DNA of 64,000 bases from Cupriavidus sp. YR651. Lineage in GTDB: Bacteria > Pseudomonadota > Gammaproteobacteria > Burkholderiales > Burkholderiaceae. The notes under the pieces are model-generated. The model was not told the DNA's origin. It saw only the letters and a program-made list of their open reading frames with translations, and did not search any database. Shown here piece by piece: positions 7,800 to 17,109 of the stretch. The translations under genes were made by a program, and so were the position numbers. The DNA lies in assembly GCF_900101625.1 (NCBI RefSeq), contig NZ_FMYZ01000002.1, forward strand, positions 248,001-312,000, in the 5' to 3' direction. Position 1 is the first letter of the stretch; each line of letters begins with the position of its first letter.

Positions 7800-10664
7800 T
7801 CAGGCCCGCTTCAGCAGCGGTGCCAGGTATTTCCCGGTAAAGCTGGCCTTGCTGCTGGCCACCGTCTCCGGCGTGCCCTTCGCAATGACCTGCCCACCGC
7901 CCGCACCGCCCTCCGGACCCATGTCCAGCAGCCAGTCCGCCGTCTTGATGACGTCCAGGTTGTGCTCGATGATCACGACGGTGTTGCCCTGGTCGCGCAG
8001 CTTGTGGATGACCTTGAGCAGCAGCTCGATATCGTGGAAGTGCAGGCCCGTGGTCGGCTCGTCCAGGATGTAGAGCGTGCGCCCCGTGTCGCGCTTCGAC
8101 AGTTCCAGCGACAGCTTGACGCGCTGCGCTTCGCCGCCGGACAACGTCGTGGCCGACTGCCCCAGGCGGATATAGCCCAGGCCCACGTCCAGCAGCGTCT
8201 GCAGCTTGCGGCGCACCACCGGCACCGCGCTGAAGAACTCGTGCGCCTGCTCGACGGTCAGGTCCAGCACCTCGGAGATGCTCTTGCCCTTGTATTGCAC
8301 CTCCAGGGTCTCGCGGTTGTAGCGCTGGCCGTGGCAGACATCGCACGGCACATAGACATCCGGCAGGAAGTGCATCTCCACCTTGATCACGCCATCGCCC
8401 TGGCAGGATTCGCATCGGCCGCCCTTGACGTTGAACGAGAAACGGCCCGGATCGTAGCCGCGCTCCTTGGCCGACGGCACGCCGGCAAACAGTTCGCGAA
8501 TCGGTGTGAACAGCCCCGTGTAGGTGGCGGGATTCGATCGCGGCGTGCGGCCGATCGGGCTCTGGTCGACGTTGATGACCTTGTCGAAGTGCTCGAGGCC
8601 TTCGATGCGGTCGTGCGCGGCCGGTTCCGCCGTGGAGCCGTACAGGTGTCGCGCCACGGCGTGATAGAGCGTGTCGTTGATCAGCGTCGACTTGCCCGAC
8701 CCGGACACGCCCGTGATGCAGGTCAGCAGGCCCACCGGAATGTCTGCCGTGACGTTGCGCAGGTTGTTGCCGGTTGCGTTGACGATGCGCAGCAGGCGCT
8801 CCTCGTCAGGCTCGGCGCGCGTCTTCGGCACCTCGATGCGCCGCTTGCCGGACAGGTACTGGCCCGTCAGCGATGCCACGGCGTCCTCGATCTGGTCAGG
8901 CGTGCCTTCGGCCACGATCATGCCGCCATGCACACCCGCGCCGGGGCCGATGTCGACCACGTAGTCACACGCCCGGATCATGTCTTCGTCGTGCTCCACC
9001 ACCAGCACCGAGTTGCCGATGTCGCGCAGGTGCTTGAGCGTGCCGATCAGCCGGTCGTTGTCGCGCTGGTGCAGGCCGATCGACGGCTCGTCCAGCACGT
9101 ACATCACGCCGGTCAGGCCGGAGCCGATCTGGGACGCCAGCCGGATCCGCTGCGCCTCGCCGCCCGAGAGCGTATCGGCGCTGCGCTCCAGCGACAGGTA
9201 GTCCAGCCCGACGTTGTTCAGGAAGTTCAGCCGCGCGGTGATTTCCTTGACGATCTTGTCGGCGATCTCGCGCTTGGCGCCGTGCAGGTTCAGCGTCAGG
9301 AAGTAGGTCAGTGCGTCGCGCAGCGGCCAGCCATTGATCTCGTAGATCGCACGCGCCTGGTCGTCCTCGCCCACCTTGACGTGGCGCGCTTCCGTGCGCA
9401 GCCGCGTGCCATGGCAGACCGGGCAGGGCTGGTTGTTCTGGTACTTGGCCAGTTCCTCGCGCACGGCCACCGAATCGGTTTCACGGTAGCGGCGCTCCAG
9501 GTTGGGGATGATCCCTTCGAAGGCGTGCGCGCGCACCGTGGTGCGGCCTTTTTCGTTGATATAGGTGAACGGAATCTCTTCCTCGCCGGACCCGTGCAGC
9601 ACTACCTGCTGAACGTTGGGCGGCAGATCCTCGAACGACGTTTCCGTGTCGAAGTCGTAGAACGCCGCCAGACTTTGCAGCATCTGGAAGTAGAACTGGT
9701 TGCGGCGATCCCACCCCTTGATGGCGCCGGAAGCCAGCGAGAGATTCGGGAAGGCCACCACGCGCTTCGGATCGAAGAACGTGATCTGGCCCAGGCCGTC
9801 GCAACTCGGGCAGGCGCCCATCGGGTTGTTGAACGAAAACAGCCGCGGCTCCAGCTCCTGCAGCGAGTATGAGCAGATCGGGCAGGCAAAGCGCGAGCTG
9901 AACACGTGCTCGCGGCCGGTATCCATTTCCAGCGCGATGGCGCGGCCGTCAGCCAGGCGCAGCGCGGTTTCGAACGATTCCGCCAGGCGCTGCTTGATGT
10001 CCGCCCGCACCTTGACGCGATCCACCACCACCTCGATGGTGTGCTTCTCGGTCTTCTTCAGCTTGGGCAGGGCGTCGACCTCATAGACCTTGGCCTCCGC
10101 CTCGTGAGCCGTACCACCACCCGAGCGGATGCGGAAGCGCACGAAACCCTGCGCCTGCATCGAATCGAACAGGTCCGAATGCTCGCCCTTGCGGTCGGAC
10201 ACCACTGGCGCCAGGATCATCAGCTTGGTGTCCTCGGGCATCGCCAGCGCCGCATCCACCATCTGGGCCACGCTCTGGGCCTGCAGGGCGAGGTTGTGGT
10301 CGGGGCAGTGGGGCGTGCCGGCGCGGGCAAACAGCAGGCGCAGGTAGTCGTGGATTTCGGTCACCGTGCCCACGGTGGAGCGCGGGTTGTGGCTGGTGGC
10401 CTTCTGCTCGATGGAAATGGCGGGAGACAGGCCCTCGATCAGGTCCACGTCGGGCTTTTCCATCAGTTGCAGGAACTGCCGGGCGTAGGCGGAGAGGGAC
10501 TCCACATAGCGGCGCTGGCCCTCCGCGTAGAGGGTATCGAACGCCAGCGACGACTTGCCGGAACCGGACAGGCCCGTGATGACGATGAGCTTGTTGCGCG
10601 GCAGGTCGAGATTGATGTTCTTCAGGTTGTGGGTTCGTGCCCCACGGATCTTGATTTCTTCCAT
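7800..10664 (-). CDS. uvrA: UvrA, excinuclease ABC subunit A
   Basis: The 954-residue damage sensor of nucleotide excision repair. It carries two ABC ATPase modules: Walker [17 protein letters not shown] near residue 31 and [15 protein letters not shown] near residue 640, each with an LSGGEAQR signature. Zinc-binding modules are visible as CPICSY...CPSCDGLG and CESCQGDG...[10 protein letters not shown]. The start [17 protein letters not shown] is the family N-terminus. I saw no convincing LexA box upstream. The gene diverges from the MFS transporter at 11103. Confidence 0.98.
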   Translation of the reverse strand: MEEIKIRGARTHNLKNINLDLPRNKLIVITGLSGSGKSSLAFDTLYAEGQRRYVESLSAYARQFLQLMEKPDVDLIEGLSPAISIEQKATSHNPRSTVGTVTEIHDYLRLLFARAGTPHCPDHNLALQAQSVAQMVDAALAMPEDTKLMILAPVVSDRKGEHSDLFDSMQAQGFVRFRIRSGGGTAHEAEAKVYEVDALPKLKKTEKHTIEVVVDRVKVRADIKQRLAESFETALRLADGRAIALEMDTGREHVFSSRFACPICSYSLQELEPRLFSFNNPMGACPSCDGLGQITFFDPKRVVAFPNLSLASGAIKGWDRRNQFYFQMLQSLAAFYDFDTETSFEDLPPNVQQVVLHGSGEEEIPFTYINEKGRTTVRAHAFEGIIPNLERRYRETDSVAVREELAKYQNNQPCPVCHGTRLRTEARHVKVGEDDQARAIYEINGWPLRDALTYFLTLNLHGAKREIADKIVKEITARLNFLNNVGLDYLSLERSADTLSGGEAQRIRLASQIGSGLTGVMYVLDEPSIGLHQRDNDRLIGTLKHLRDIGNSVLVVEHDEDMIRACDYVVDIGPGAGVHGGMIVAEGTPDQIEDAVASLTGQYLSGKRRIEVPKTRAEPDEERLLRIVNATGNNLRNVTADIPVGLLTCITGVSGSGKSTLINDTLYHAVARHLYGSTAEPAAHDRIEGLEHFDKVINVDQSPIGRTPRSNPATYTGLFTPIRELFAGVPSAKERGYDPGRFSFNVKGGRCESCQGDGVIKVEMHFLPDVYVPCDVCHGQRYNRETLEVQYKGKSISEVLDLTVEQAHEFFSAVPVVRRKLQTLLDVGLGYIRLGQSATTLSGGEAQRVKLSLELSKRDTGRTLYILDEPTTGLHFHDIELLLKVIHKLRDQGNTVVIIEHNLDVIKTADWLLDMGPEGGAGGGQVIAKGTPETVASSKASFTGKYLAPLLKRA

Positions 10665-11102
10665 ATACCGATAGTTCGCCCAGCCAGGCCGCCAATGCCG
10701 CCGGATGGCAGACAGGTCGGTCTCACGGAAATGTCAAAGTGCCTAAAGCAACGCCTGCGGCGCCCAGAAAACGGGCGCAAGCCCTGCCGCCCCACGCACT
10801 TTGGGGGTGGCCGACTGCGGCCACGTGACCCGGGAAGCGCGGGGAGCAAACCTGCTAATATACCGAACTTCGGTTTCCGGGGTTGCCCGGCGCAAGGCGG
10901 GTAGAAGACAACGTCCCCGCGGGTCCCGTGAGCGTTGCATCGGCGCCCGTCAGTGCACCGTCAGTGCCCCGCGCGGCATGCCGCCCGCAGGCAACTTCCC
11001 GGTGCCAGGACGATCGAAGCTCCCGTCGCCCACGCCATCCCGGCCTGGCGGCACCTTGTTTGCCCCAGGGCCGACCGCGCCAGAATTCCATTCACGACCG
11101 CA
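10665..11102. other. Intergenic region between divergent uvrA and MFS genes
   Basis: This 438-nt gap holds no gene I can support. It should contain both divergent promoters; no pair of boxes is convincing. A small hairpin GCGCCC-N7-GGGCGC lies at 10760-10778 without a T run. Open frames here are G/C-driven and lack family features. Confidence 0.5.
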
Positions 11103-12371
11103 ATGCCGTCGATCCCTTCTTCCCCACAGCCCGCGACCATCGCCGACGAGCCCGCCAAGACGGAAGCCGTGCGCGACCGTATGACCAAAAGCGAGTTGCG
11201 TGCCAGTCTCTCGCTGGCCAGTATCTTTGCCCTGCGCATGCTGGGCCTGTTCCTGATCCTGCCGGTATTCGCCGAATACGCGCGCGGCCTGCCCGACGGG
11301 CACGATGCCCAGCGCATCGGCATCGCCATGGGCATCTACGGGCTGATGCAGGCGTTCCTGCACATCCCGCTGGGCTGGCTCTCCGACCGCATCGGGCGCA
11401 AGCCGGTCATGGTGGGCGGGCTGCTGCTGTTCGTGGCGGGCGCGTTGATCGCCGCCTTCTCCGACACGCTGACCGGCATCACCGTCGGCCGCGCGCTACA
11501 GGGCATGGGCGCCATTTCGGCGGCCATCACGGCGTGCATTGCCGACCTGACGCGCGAACGGCATCGCACCAAGGCCATGGCGATGGTGGGCGGCAGCATC
11601 GGGCTGACCTTTGCCCTGTCGCTCGTGATCGCGTCGCCGCTGCTGCACAGCATTGGCATGCCGGGCATCTTTGGCCTGATGGCCGTGCTGGGCGTGCTCG
11701 CCATCGGCGTGACACTGTTCCTGGTGCCCGCGCCGCCGCCGCCGCATCCCGTGCAGATGCCGTTCCGCAAGGTGTTGTTCAACGCCGACCTGGCCCGCCT
11801 GAATGTCGGCGTGCTGGCGCTGCATGCCAGCCAGGTCGCCATGTTCATGGTGGTGCCCGCCATGCTGAAGGACGCCGGCATGCCGCTGGACCAGCACTGG
11901 AAGGTCTACCTGCCGGTGGTGTTGGTGTCGTTCGTTCTCATGCTGGGGCCGATGATGGCTGCCGAGCGCTACGGCCGCGTGCGCCCGGTGCTGCTGGCGT
12001 CCGTGGCGCTGATGACCGCGGTCCAGCTGCTGTTTGCCGTCGTCCACGGCCTCTGGCCGATTGTCGGCGTGCTGCTGCTGTTTTTCGTGGCGTTCAACGT
12101 ACTGGAGGCCATGCAGCCCTCGCTGGTATCGCGCTACGCGGCATCCGGCCGGGGCGCCGCGCTGGGGATCTACAACACCACGCAGGCCATGGGGCTGTTC
12201 CTGGGCGGCGTGGTGGGCGGCTGGCTGCTCAAGCACGAAGGCCGGAGCGCCGTGTTCGTCGGCTGCGCGGCCGTGTTGATGGTCTGGCTTATAATCGCGT
12301 GGAGCATGAAGGCGCCGCCGGCCCGTGCGGGCATGGGCAACAACGGTGGCGCGCCGGCAGTGGCGGGTTAG
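11103..12371 (+). CDS. MFS transporter, drug/metabolite exporter type
   Basis: The 422-residue protein has twelve predicted membrane helices of the major facilitator superfamily. The loop 2-3 motif A is clear (GWLSDRIGRKPVMVGG), and helix 5 has a family-typical glycine pattern (GGSIGLTFALSLVIASP). The start at MPSIPSSPQP is preferred because upstream in-frame sequence is not hydrophobic or family-like. Burkholderiaceae carry this exporter between uvrA and ssb; its substrate is unknown. It has a long cytoplasmic N-terminal tail of about 35 residues. Confidence 0.88.
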   Translation: MPSIPSSPQPATIADEPAKTEAVRDRMTKSELRASLSLASIFALRMLGLFLILPVFAEYARGLPDGHDAQRIGIAMGIYGLMQAFLHIPLGWLSDRIGRKPVMVGGLLLFVAGALIAAFSDTLTGITVGRALQGMGAISAAITACIADLTRERHRTKAMAMVGGSIGLTFALSLVIASPLLHSIGMPGIFGLMAVLGVLAIGVTLFLVPAPPPPHPVQMPFRKVLFNADLARLNVGVLALHASQVAMFMVVPAMLKDAGMPLDQHWKVYLPVVLVSFVLMLGPMMAAERYGRVRPVLLASVALMTAVQLLFAVVHGLWPIVGVLLLFFVAFNVLEAMQPSLVSRYAASGRGAALGIYNTTQAMGLFLGGVVGGWLLKHEGRSAVFVGCAAVLMVWLIIAWSMKAPPARAGMGNNGGAPAVAG

Positions 12372-12436
12372 ACACAGTTTGTGTCGTATCCGTAACAGCC
12401 CGAAACGCTTTTTCGTCTTATCGGGGTTAGCATGAG

Positions 12437-12469
12437 CACGCGCCCGACCGGGGGTCCGGAGGGCGCGTG
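12437..12469. repeat. Perfect 9-bp inverted repeat upstream of ssb
   Basis: CACGCGCCC (12437-12445) and GGGCGCGTG (12461-12469) form a strong stem over a 15-nt loop, 66 nt after the MFS stop. No T run follows, so it is either a 3'-end-stabilising hairpin for the MFS mRNA or a structure in a long ssb leader. The remainder of the 317-nt gap (12372-12688) has no gene. Confidence 0.6.
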
Positions 12470-12472
12470 ACG

Positions 12473-12504
12473 TCGTTTACGTGAAGTGTCGCTTACCTGA
12501 AGCG
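12473..12504. repeat. 16-bp imperfect tandem repeat upstream of ssb
   Basis: TCGTTTACGTGAAGTG (12473-12488) is followed at once by TCGCTTACCTGAAGCG (12489-12504), identical at 13 of 16 positions. Downstream, CAGGTGACGC occurs twice (12528-12537 and 12566-12575). The whole stretch is rich in GTGA. Function is unknown; it lies immediately after the hairpin and before the putative ssb promoter. Confidence 0.55.
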
Positions 12505-12609
12505 TGGCGCCGATCGGTGATCGCCAGCAGGTGACGCCAACAGGCAAAGCGGTGAAGCGGTGAAACAGGTGACGCGCTGAAGTGGATTGCGCATCCCTGC
12601 CAGGCATCC

Positions 12610-12639
12610 TTGACGAACAACCCACAGCAAATTCAGTAT
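12610..12639 (+). promoter_or_regulatory. Candidate ssb promoter
   Basis: TTGACG at 12610-12615 is a good -35 box; CAGTAT at 12634-12639 is a poor -10 box at 18-nt spacing, about 50 nt before the ssb ATG. Offered as a weak candidate only. Confidence 0.3.
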
Positions 12640-12688
12640 TGCCGCGCAACTGCCGCCGGACGGGGCGCGGTCCTTGGAGAACATTTAC

Positions 12689-13243
12689 ATGGCATCGGTC
12701 AACAAAGTCATTCTCGTCGGTAACCTGGGCGCCGACCCGGAAACCCGCTACATGCCCAGCGGCGATGCCGTGACCAACATCCGGCTGGCGACGACTGACC
12801 GCTACAAGGACAAGCAGTCCGGCGAGTTCAAGGAAGCGACCGAATGGCACCGCATTGCCTTCTTCGGCAAGCTGGCAGAGATCGCCGGCCAGTATCTGAA
12901 GAAGGGCTCGTCGGTCTACATCGAGGGCCGCATCCGCACGCGCAAGTGGCAGGACCAGTCGGGCCAGGAAAAGTACAGCACCGAAATCGTTGCGGACCAG
13001 ATGCAGATGCTGGGTGGCCGTGGCGCGGGTGGCGGTGGTGAAGAAGGCAGCTTCGGCGGTGGTGGCGGTGGCTACAGCCGTGAGGCGCAGGGTGGTGCCG
13101 GTGGTGGCGGCTACGGCGGTGGTGCAAGCCGTGGCCAGGGCGGTGGCGCCCAGCAAGCCGGCGGTCAGCAGGGCGGCCAGCGCCGCCAGCCGCAAGCCCC
13201 GTCGAACGGGTTTGAGGATATGGATGACGATATCCCGTTCTGA
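12689..13243 (+). CDS. ssb: Single-stranded DNA-binding protein SSB
   Basis: The 184-residue protein opens with the family N-terminus [20 protein letters not shown] and an OB-fold to about residue 110 ([34 protein letters not shown]). A glycine-rich linker follows, and the acidic tip DMDDDIPF, which docks repair and replication partners, is intact. It coats single-stranded DNA in replication, recombination and repair. The start is the ATG before ASVNK rather than the in-frame codon 15 nt upstream. A strong terminator follows 29 nt after the stop. Confidence 0.98.
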   Translation: MASVNKVILVGNLGADPETRYMPSGDAVTNIRLATTDRYKDKQSGEFKEATEWHRIAFFGKLAEIAGQYLKKGSSVYIEGRIRTRKWQDQSGQEKYSTEIVADQMQMLGGRGAGGGGEEGSFGGGGGGYSREAQGGAGGGGYGGGASRGQGGGAQQAGGQQGGQRRQPQAPSNGFEDMDDDIPF

Positions 13244-13267
13244 CCTCGCGTAAGCAGAATCTGTAAA

Positions 13268-13298
13268 GAAGAACCCCGCCTTTGCGCGGGGTTTTTTC
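13268..13298. repeat. 31-nt direct repeat, left copy (contains the ssb terminator)
   Basis: This 31-nt stretch is identical to 18021-18051. It starts GAAGAACCCCGCCTTT and ends in a T run plus C. The flanking bases differ on both sides, so the identity is limited to the terminator unit. The pair brackets the four-gene islet. Confidence 0.9.
13272..13297 (+). terminator. Rho-independent terminator of ssb
   Basis: AACCCCGC (13272-13279) pairs with GCGGGGTT (13286-13293) over the loop CTTTGC, followed by an uninterrupted T run to 13297. It lies 29 nt after the ssb stop. The leading A/T pairs make it usable from either side. Confidence 0.95.
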
Positions 13299-13373
13299 TT
13301 TTACCTCAGTACCTTATGTGGCGCAGCAGGGCAGCCGGCCAGCATGGCAGCCTGACCGCAGCGAGAACGCGTG

Positions 13374-14843
13374 TCAGTTGGAGCGGCCGTGCCGAAGCAC
13401 CCTGCCCGCGTGCACCTCCATGGTCTCTCCGTCCCGGCAGGCGAGCTTTCCGTTGATGAATACTGCCTTGATGCCAGTGCTCACCGCGGTCGGATTTTCG
13501 AAGGTGGCCGCATCGCCCACGGATTGCTCATCGAAAACAGCGATATCGGCGTAGTGGTTCTCGGCGAGGATCCCCTTTTCCGTGATACCGAAACGGCTGG
13601 CACTCAGCCCGGTCATCTTGTGAACAGCTGTCTCGAGGGAAAACAGGCGACGCTCGCGCACATAGTGGCCCAGGACCCGTGGGAAAGTGCCCCACAGGCG
13701 CGGATGCGGACTCACGTCGTGTGCCAGGCCGTCGGAGCCCACCATTGTTGCCGGATACTGAAGAATGCGACCGACATCGTCTTCGCTCATGGCGAAGTAG
13801 ATCGCGCCAGCCGGCTGCAAGGTCTCCGCCAGCACCTCAGGTGGCACCCCGCGTTCCCTTGCCAGCGAAAACAACGAGCGACCGGCGGCGCTGGGATCGG
13901 CCTGCGACCAGGTCACCCGTACATCATCGGACTGTGCGATTCGGCCCGGTAACAGCATCGTCGAGGAAGCGTTGTAGGGATAGCAGTCGAGACAGACAGA
14001 CTGACTCCTCGATGCGGCGTCAATCATGGACAGGGTTTCCACGGAGCGTCCATGATTCGCCTTGCCGACCAGCTTGTGGTGTGACAGCACGGCTTCGATA
14101 CCGAGTGCGCGTCCAATCAGCAACGCCTCGCTCAATGCGTCGGCGATGGCATCGCCTTCATCCCGGATGTGCATGGTGATGATTCCCCGGGCGGCCGTAA
14201 GCGGTGCGCCAACCGCGATGACTTCGTCGGTATTCGCGGCGGTGGCGGGCGGGTAGTAGAGCCCCGTGGACATGCCGATGGCTCCCGCGTCCAAGGCCAT
14301 CGCGAGGTCGCTCGCCATGAGTCGCTGCTCCCTCATCGTCGCGACACGATCCAGTCGCTCCATGCGGCTGACACGCAAGGTGGAGTGCCCGACCAGGCAG
14401 GCGGCATTGACCGCCGGCCCGGACTCCTCAAGCTCGTTCAGATAGTCGCCAAATCTCCCGTAACGCCAGGGGCCTGCACCCAGCAGATCGAGCGGTGCTG
14501 GCGGGGTTTCCAGCGAATGGAGCGGCGCCAGACTGATACCGCAATTTCCGGTGATGACAGTTGTCACCCCTTGCGATAGCTTCGGATGCGCACCCTCGGG
14601 GGCCTCCAGCAAGAGCCGGTCATCATGCGTATGGACATCGATGAAACCGGGAGCAACGATACAGCCGGTTGCATCGAAGCGCCTGGTAGCCGGGACACGC
14701 GACAAGTCTCCTAGCCGAACGATGCGGTCCGCGGCAATGCCAACGTCCAGGCGTTGGCGGGGAGCCCCGGTGCCATCGATGACGGTGCCGCCTTCGAGAA
14801 TCAGATCCAGCGTCGTATTCATGCGCTCGCCTCTGTCATTCAT
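13374..14843 (-). CDS. N-acyl-D-amino-acid deacylase (D-aminoacylase) family amidohydrolase
   Basis: The 489-residue protein has the amidohydrolase fold: an N-terminal beta-sandwich start (LILEGGTVIDGTGAPRQRLD), the metal motif HTHDD (His71, His73), TGNCGIS (Cys101, the conserved metal-bridging Cys region), SHHKLVGK, and GSDGLAHD near the C-terminus. Relatives cleave N-acyl-D-amino acids to D-amino acid plus carboxylate. Its ATG overlaps the asparaginase stop (ATGA), implying coupling. An alternative start MNTTLDLI at 14822 has a GAGG seven to eight nt upstream. The acyl and amino-acid specificity is not predictable. Confidence 0.85.
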   Translation of the reverse strand: MNDRGERMNTTLDLILEGGTVIDGTGAPRQRLDVGIAADRIVRLGDLSRVPATRRFDATGCIVAPGFIDVHTHDDRLLLEAPEGAHPKLSQGVTTVITGNCGISLAPLHSLETPPAPLDLLGAGPWRYGRFGDYLNELEESGPAVNAACLVGHSTLRVSRMERLDRVATMREQRLMASDLAMALDAGAIGMSTGLYYPPATAANTDEVIAVGAPLTAARGIITMHIRDEGDAIADALSEALLIGRALGIEAVLSHHKLVGKANHGRSVETLSMIDAASRSQSVCLDCYPYNASSTMLLPGRIAQSDDVRVTWSQADPSAAGRSLFSLARERGVPPEVLAETLQPAGAIYFAMSEDDVGRILQYPATMVGSDGLAHDVSPHPRLWGTFPRVLGHYVRERRLFSLETAVHKMTGLSASRFGITEKGILAENHYADIAVFDEQSVGDAATFENPTAVSTGIKAVFINGKLACRDGETMEVHAGRVLRHGRSN

Positions 14844-15922
14844 TGCTGTGCGAAGAACTCGGAGATCTGCCCCAGATCTTTGGTCCGGGTCAGCGCGAGC
14901 ATCAACAGGATCCGGGCCTTCTGCGCCGTGAGGCTGCCGGTGGCCATGCTTCCCGACACCTTCGGCGTGACGATGCCGCTCACCACGCGTGAGCTTCGAA
15001 CGACCGAAACCCCCTTGCTGCCGAACTCGCGGATCAGCGCCTCATGGTCCGGACTGGCATTGCCGTTGCCCGTGAATCCGATGACCACGCCCTGTGCGCC
15101 CTCCTTTACGGCATCGCGCACTAGCTGCATTTCCTGCCCCTGATAGCGATACACCAGCTCGACATGCGGCAGCTTCGTGACCGCCGACACATCGAAGTAC
15201 AGTTCACCCCTGGCCCGCGCGGGCTCGAAGTAGAAGAGCACGCGCTCTCCGGCGATGGCACCGAGGTAGCCCTGTTCCAGTGCACCCATGGTGTCAACGT
15301 TGAGGGTGTTCATCTTGGTCACATACCGGGCCGCGCTGATACGGTCGTTCATCACCACCATCACGCCTCGGTCGCGCGAGCCGGGATCTGCAGCCACCAT
15401 GACGGCATCGAGAAGATTGACGGGCCCGTCGGCGCTGAGCGATGTCGCCGGACGCATCGATCCGGTGATGACGATCGGCTTGCTCGAGCGGGTGGCCAGG
15501 CTCAGGAAGTAAGCCGTTTCCTCCATCGTGTCGGTGCCATGCGTGATGACGACACCGGCGACATCCGGCTCCGCCAGCACTGCGTTGACCCGCTTGGCGA
15601 GATTGAGGATGTTCTCGCTGGTAATGACGTTGCTGCCGACGTTGACGATCTGCTCGGCGCGAACATTCGCGTAGTTGTGAATCTGGGGAACCGCCTTCAA
15701 CAGCGAATCGACGCCGGCCAACTGGCCAGTGTAGTTGGCCATGTCGGTTGGCGAGGGGGTGGCACTGACAATCGTGCCGCCGGTGGCAAGGATGACGACA
15801 CCAGGCTTGCGGGCGTTGCCGGGCTGATCCGGCTGGCCTTTGACCTGTTGAGCTGCGGCAGGGAGTACGAACAGGTTCGCCAACGCAAACCACGTCAGGA
15901 ACGCGCGAATGGAAGTCTTCAT
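14840..15922 (-). CDS. Type II (exported) L-asparaginase/glutaminase
   Basis: The 360-residue precursor begins MKTSIRAFLTWFALANLFVL and has a Sec signal peptide ending near AAAQ (residue 25). Active-site signatures are intact: ATGGTIVS with nucleophile Thr50, and THGTDTMEET with Thr130-Asp131. The substrate-binding SADGPVN motif is present. The enzyme hydrolyses asparagine and/or glutamine in the periplasm. The start at 15922 is chosen because the longer reading adds non-signal sequence overlapping the binding-protein gene region. It sits between the Bug gene and the D-aminoacylase gene on one strand. Confidence 0.92.
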   Translation of the reverse strand: MKTSIRAFLTWFALANLFVLPAAAQQVKGQPDQPGNARKPGVVILATGGTIVSATPSPTDMANYTGQLAGVDSLLKAVPQIHNYANVRAEQIVNVGSNVITSENILNLAKRVNAVLAEPDVAGVVITHGTDTMEETAYFLSLATRSSKPIVITGSMRPATSLSADGPVNLLDAVMVAADPGSRDRGVMVVMNDRISAARYVTKMNTLNVDTMGALEQGYLGAIAGERVLFYFEPARARGELYFDVSAVTKLPHVELVYRYQGQEMQLVRDAVKEGAQGVVIGFTGNGNASPDHEALIREFGSKGVSVVRSSRVVSGIVTPKVSGSMATGSLTAQKARILLMLALTRTKDLGQISEFFAQQ

Positions 15923-15953
15923 GATGTCGGGGGGATGGATGAAATTCGAGTCG

Positions 15954-16943
15954 TCAGCCAACTTGTGCGCCGGAGCGCTTCACGACACCGGCCCAGAGCG
16001 GTGTCTCGCGCGCCACGCGCTCGGTGAGCCGCGCAGGAGGACCCGTTAGCGTCTCGAAGCCGATGGCGGCATACCGTTCGCGGACAGCGGGCCTGGCCAG
16101 AATGGCGTTGATGACGCTGTTCAGCTGCGCGATGATGTCCGGCGACGTTCGCGCCGGTGCAACGATTCCGCCCCACGCCACGATGTCGTAGCCTTGGACA
16201 CCCGATTCGGCGAGCGTGGGAATGTCGGGGAACAGCGCGCTGCGCTGCGCACCCGTCACGGCCAGCGCCTTGAGTCGTCCCGCCTTGATATGCGGTGAAA
16301 TCGAGCTCAGGTTGTCAAACATCAGATCCACCTGGCCACCCAGCAGATCCTGGATGGCTTGTGGACTGCCGCGATACGGGACATGGGTGATCGACGTCCC
16401 CGTCATGCTCTTGAACAGTTCCCCGCTCAGATGCCCCGTCGTGCCATTGCCAGCCGACCCCATGGTCAGCGCGCCAGGCTTGGCCTTGGCCCGGGCGATC
16501 AGTGCCTGGACACTGTCGACACCGAGGTCCTTGCGCACCACCAATGCGTTTTGCACATAGCCGAGCAAGGCCACCGGTGCGAGCTGCTTGTCGGGGTCGT
16601 AGGGAAGTTTCCTGAACAGCGCCTTGTTGATGGCGAGGGTGCCAACGTTGCCGTAGCCGAGCGTGTAGCCGTCGGGCGCTGCATGGACCAGGTCGACCAT
16701 GCCCACGTTGCCCGCGCCGCCGGGCTTGTTATCCACGATAAAGGACTGACCCAGCGAGAGTGAAAGTTCCTCGGTAAGTATCCGACATATGGCATCGGGC
16801 GAGCCGCCAGCGGCGGATGGCACAACGAGTCTGACTGGTCGGCCAGGCCAGCCGGCGGCGCGGGCCAGGCCTGGAAGGACCAGGGATGTGGCGGCGATTC
16901 CCAGCGTCATCATCTCGCGCCGGGTGAAGCGTCTTGTGGTCAT
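15954..16943 (-). CDS. Bug/TctC-type tripartite tricarboxylate transporter substrate-binding protein
   Basis: The 329-residue precursor starts MTTRRFTRREMMTLGIAATS. The paired arginines before a hydrophobic stretch resemble a Tat signal (RREMMTLG), with cleavage likely near ARAAGW. The mature part has the Bug family landmarks: PVRLVVPSAAGGSPDAICR, VDNKPGGAGNVG, ALTMGSAGNGTTGHL and HVPYRGSPQAIQDLLGGQVD. No TctA/TctB membrane genes are nearby, as is common for Bug proteins in Burkholderiales. GGAG lies upstream of the ATG. Context suggests it binds the amide or N-acyl amino acid processed by the next two genes. Confidence 0.92.
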   Translation of the reverse strand: MTTRRFTRREMMTLGIAATSLVLPGLARAAGWPGRPVRLVVPSAAGGSPDAICRILTEELSLSLGQSFIVDNKPGGAGNVGMVDLVHAAPDGYTLGYGNVGTLAINKALFRKLPYDPDKQLAPVALLGYVQNALVVRKDLGVDSVQALIARAKAKPGALTMGSAGNGTTGHLSGELFKSMTGTSITHVPYRGSPQAIQDLLGGQVDLMFDNLSSISPHIKAGRLKALAVTGAQRSALFPDIPTLAESGVQGYDIVAWGGIVAPARTSPDIIAQLNSVINAILARPAVRERYAAIGFETLTGPPARLTERVARETPLWAGVVKRSGAQVG

Positions 16944-17036
16944 TGGCTCCTCTCTTCTCCTTGGATAACCGTGGGTGTGTCGATCAGATCCTAGAATTGC
17001 AGTCGGTGTTGGACAAACCATGTTTACTGGGGATAG

Positions 17037-17053
17037 CATGAGATTTCCTCATG
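17037..17053. promoter_or_regulatory. Inverted repeat in the bug/lysR divergent promoter, candidate LysR operator
   Basis: CATGAG (17037-17042) and CTCATG (17048-17053) are perfect arms around 5 nt. The site lies 94 nt upstream of the Bug ATG and 57 nt upstream of the LysR ATG, the usual place for a LysR-type operator controlling a divergent operon. The size is similar to a T-N11-A box. Binding is inferred. Confidence 0.5.
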
Positions 17054-17109
17054 GATGCGCTGCTGACATCGCGATCCCGGTTGCCACCTGACAAGCCAGC
17101 ATCACTCCA

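Noticed and set aside
10665..11102. LexA (SOS) box near uvrA
   Set aside because: No CTGT-N8-ACAG-like site could be found in the region upstream of uvrA.
12368..13195. Ala/Thr-rich frame antisense to ssb
   Set aside because: The Thr/Ala run mirrors the Gly-rich linker of SSB; not a gene.
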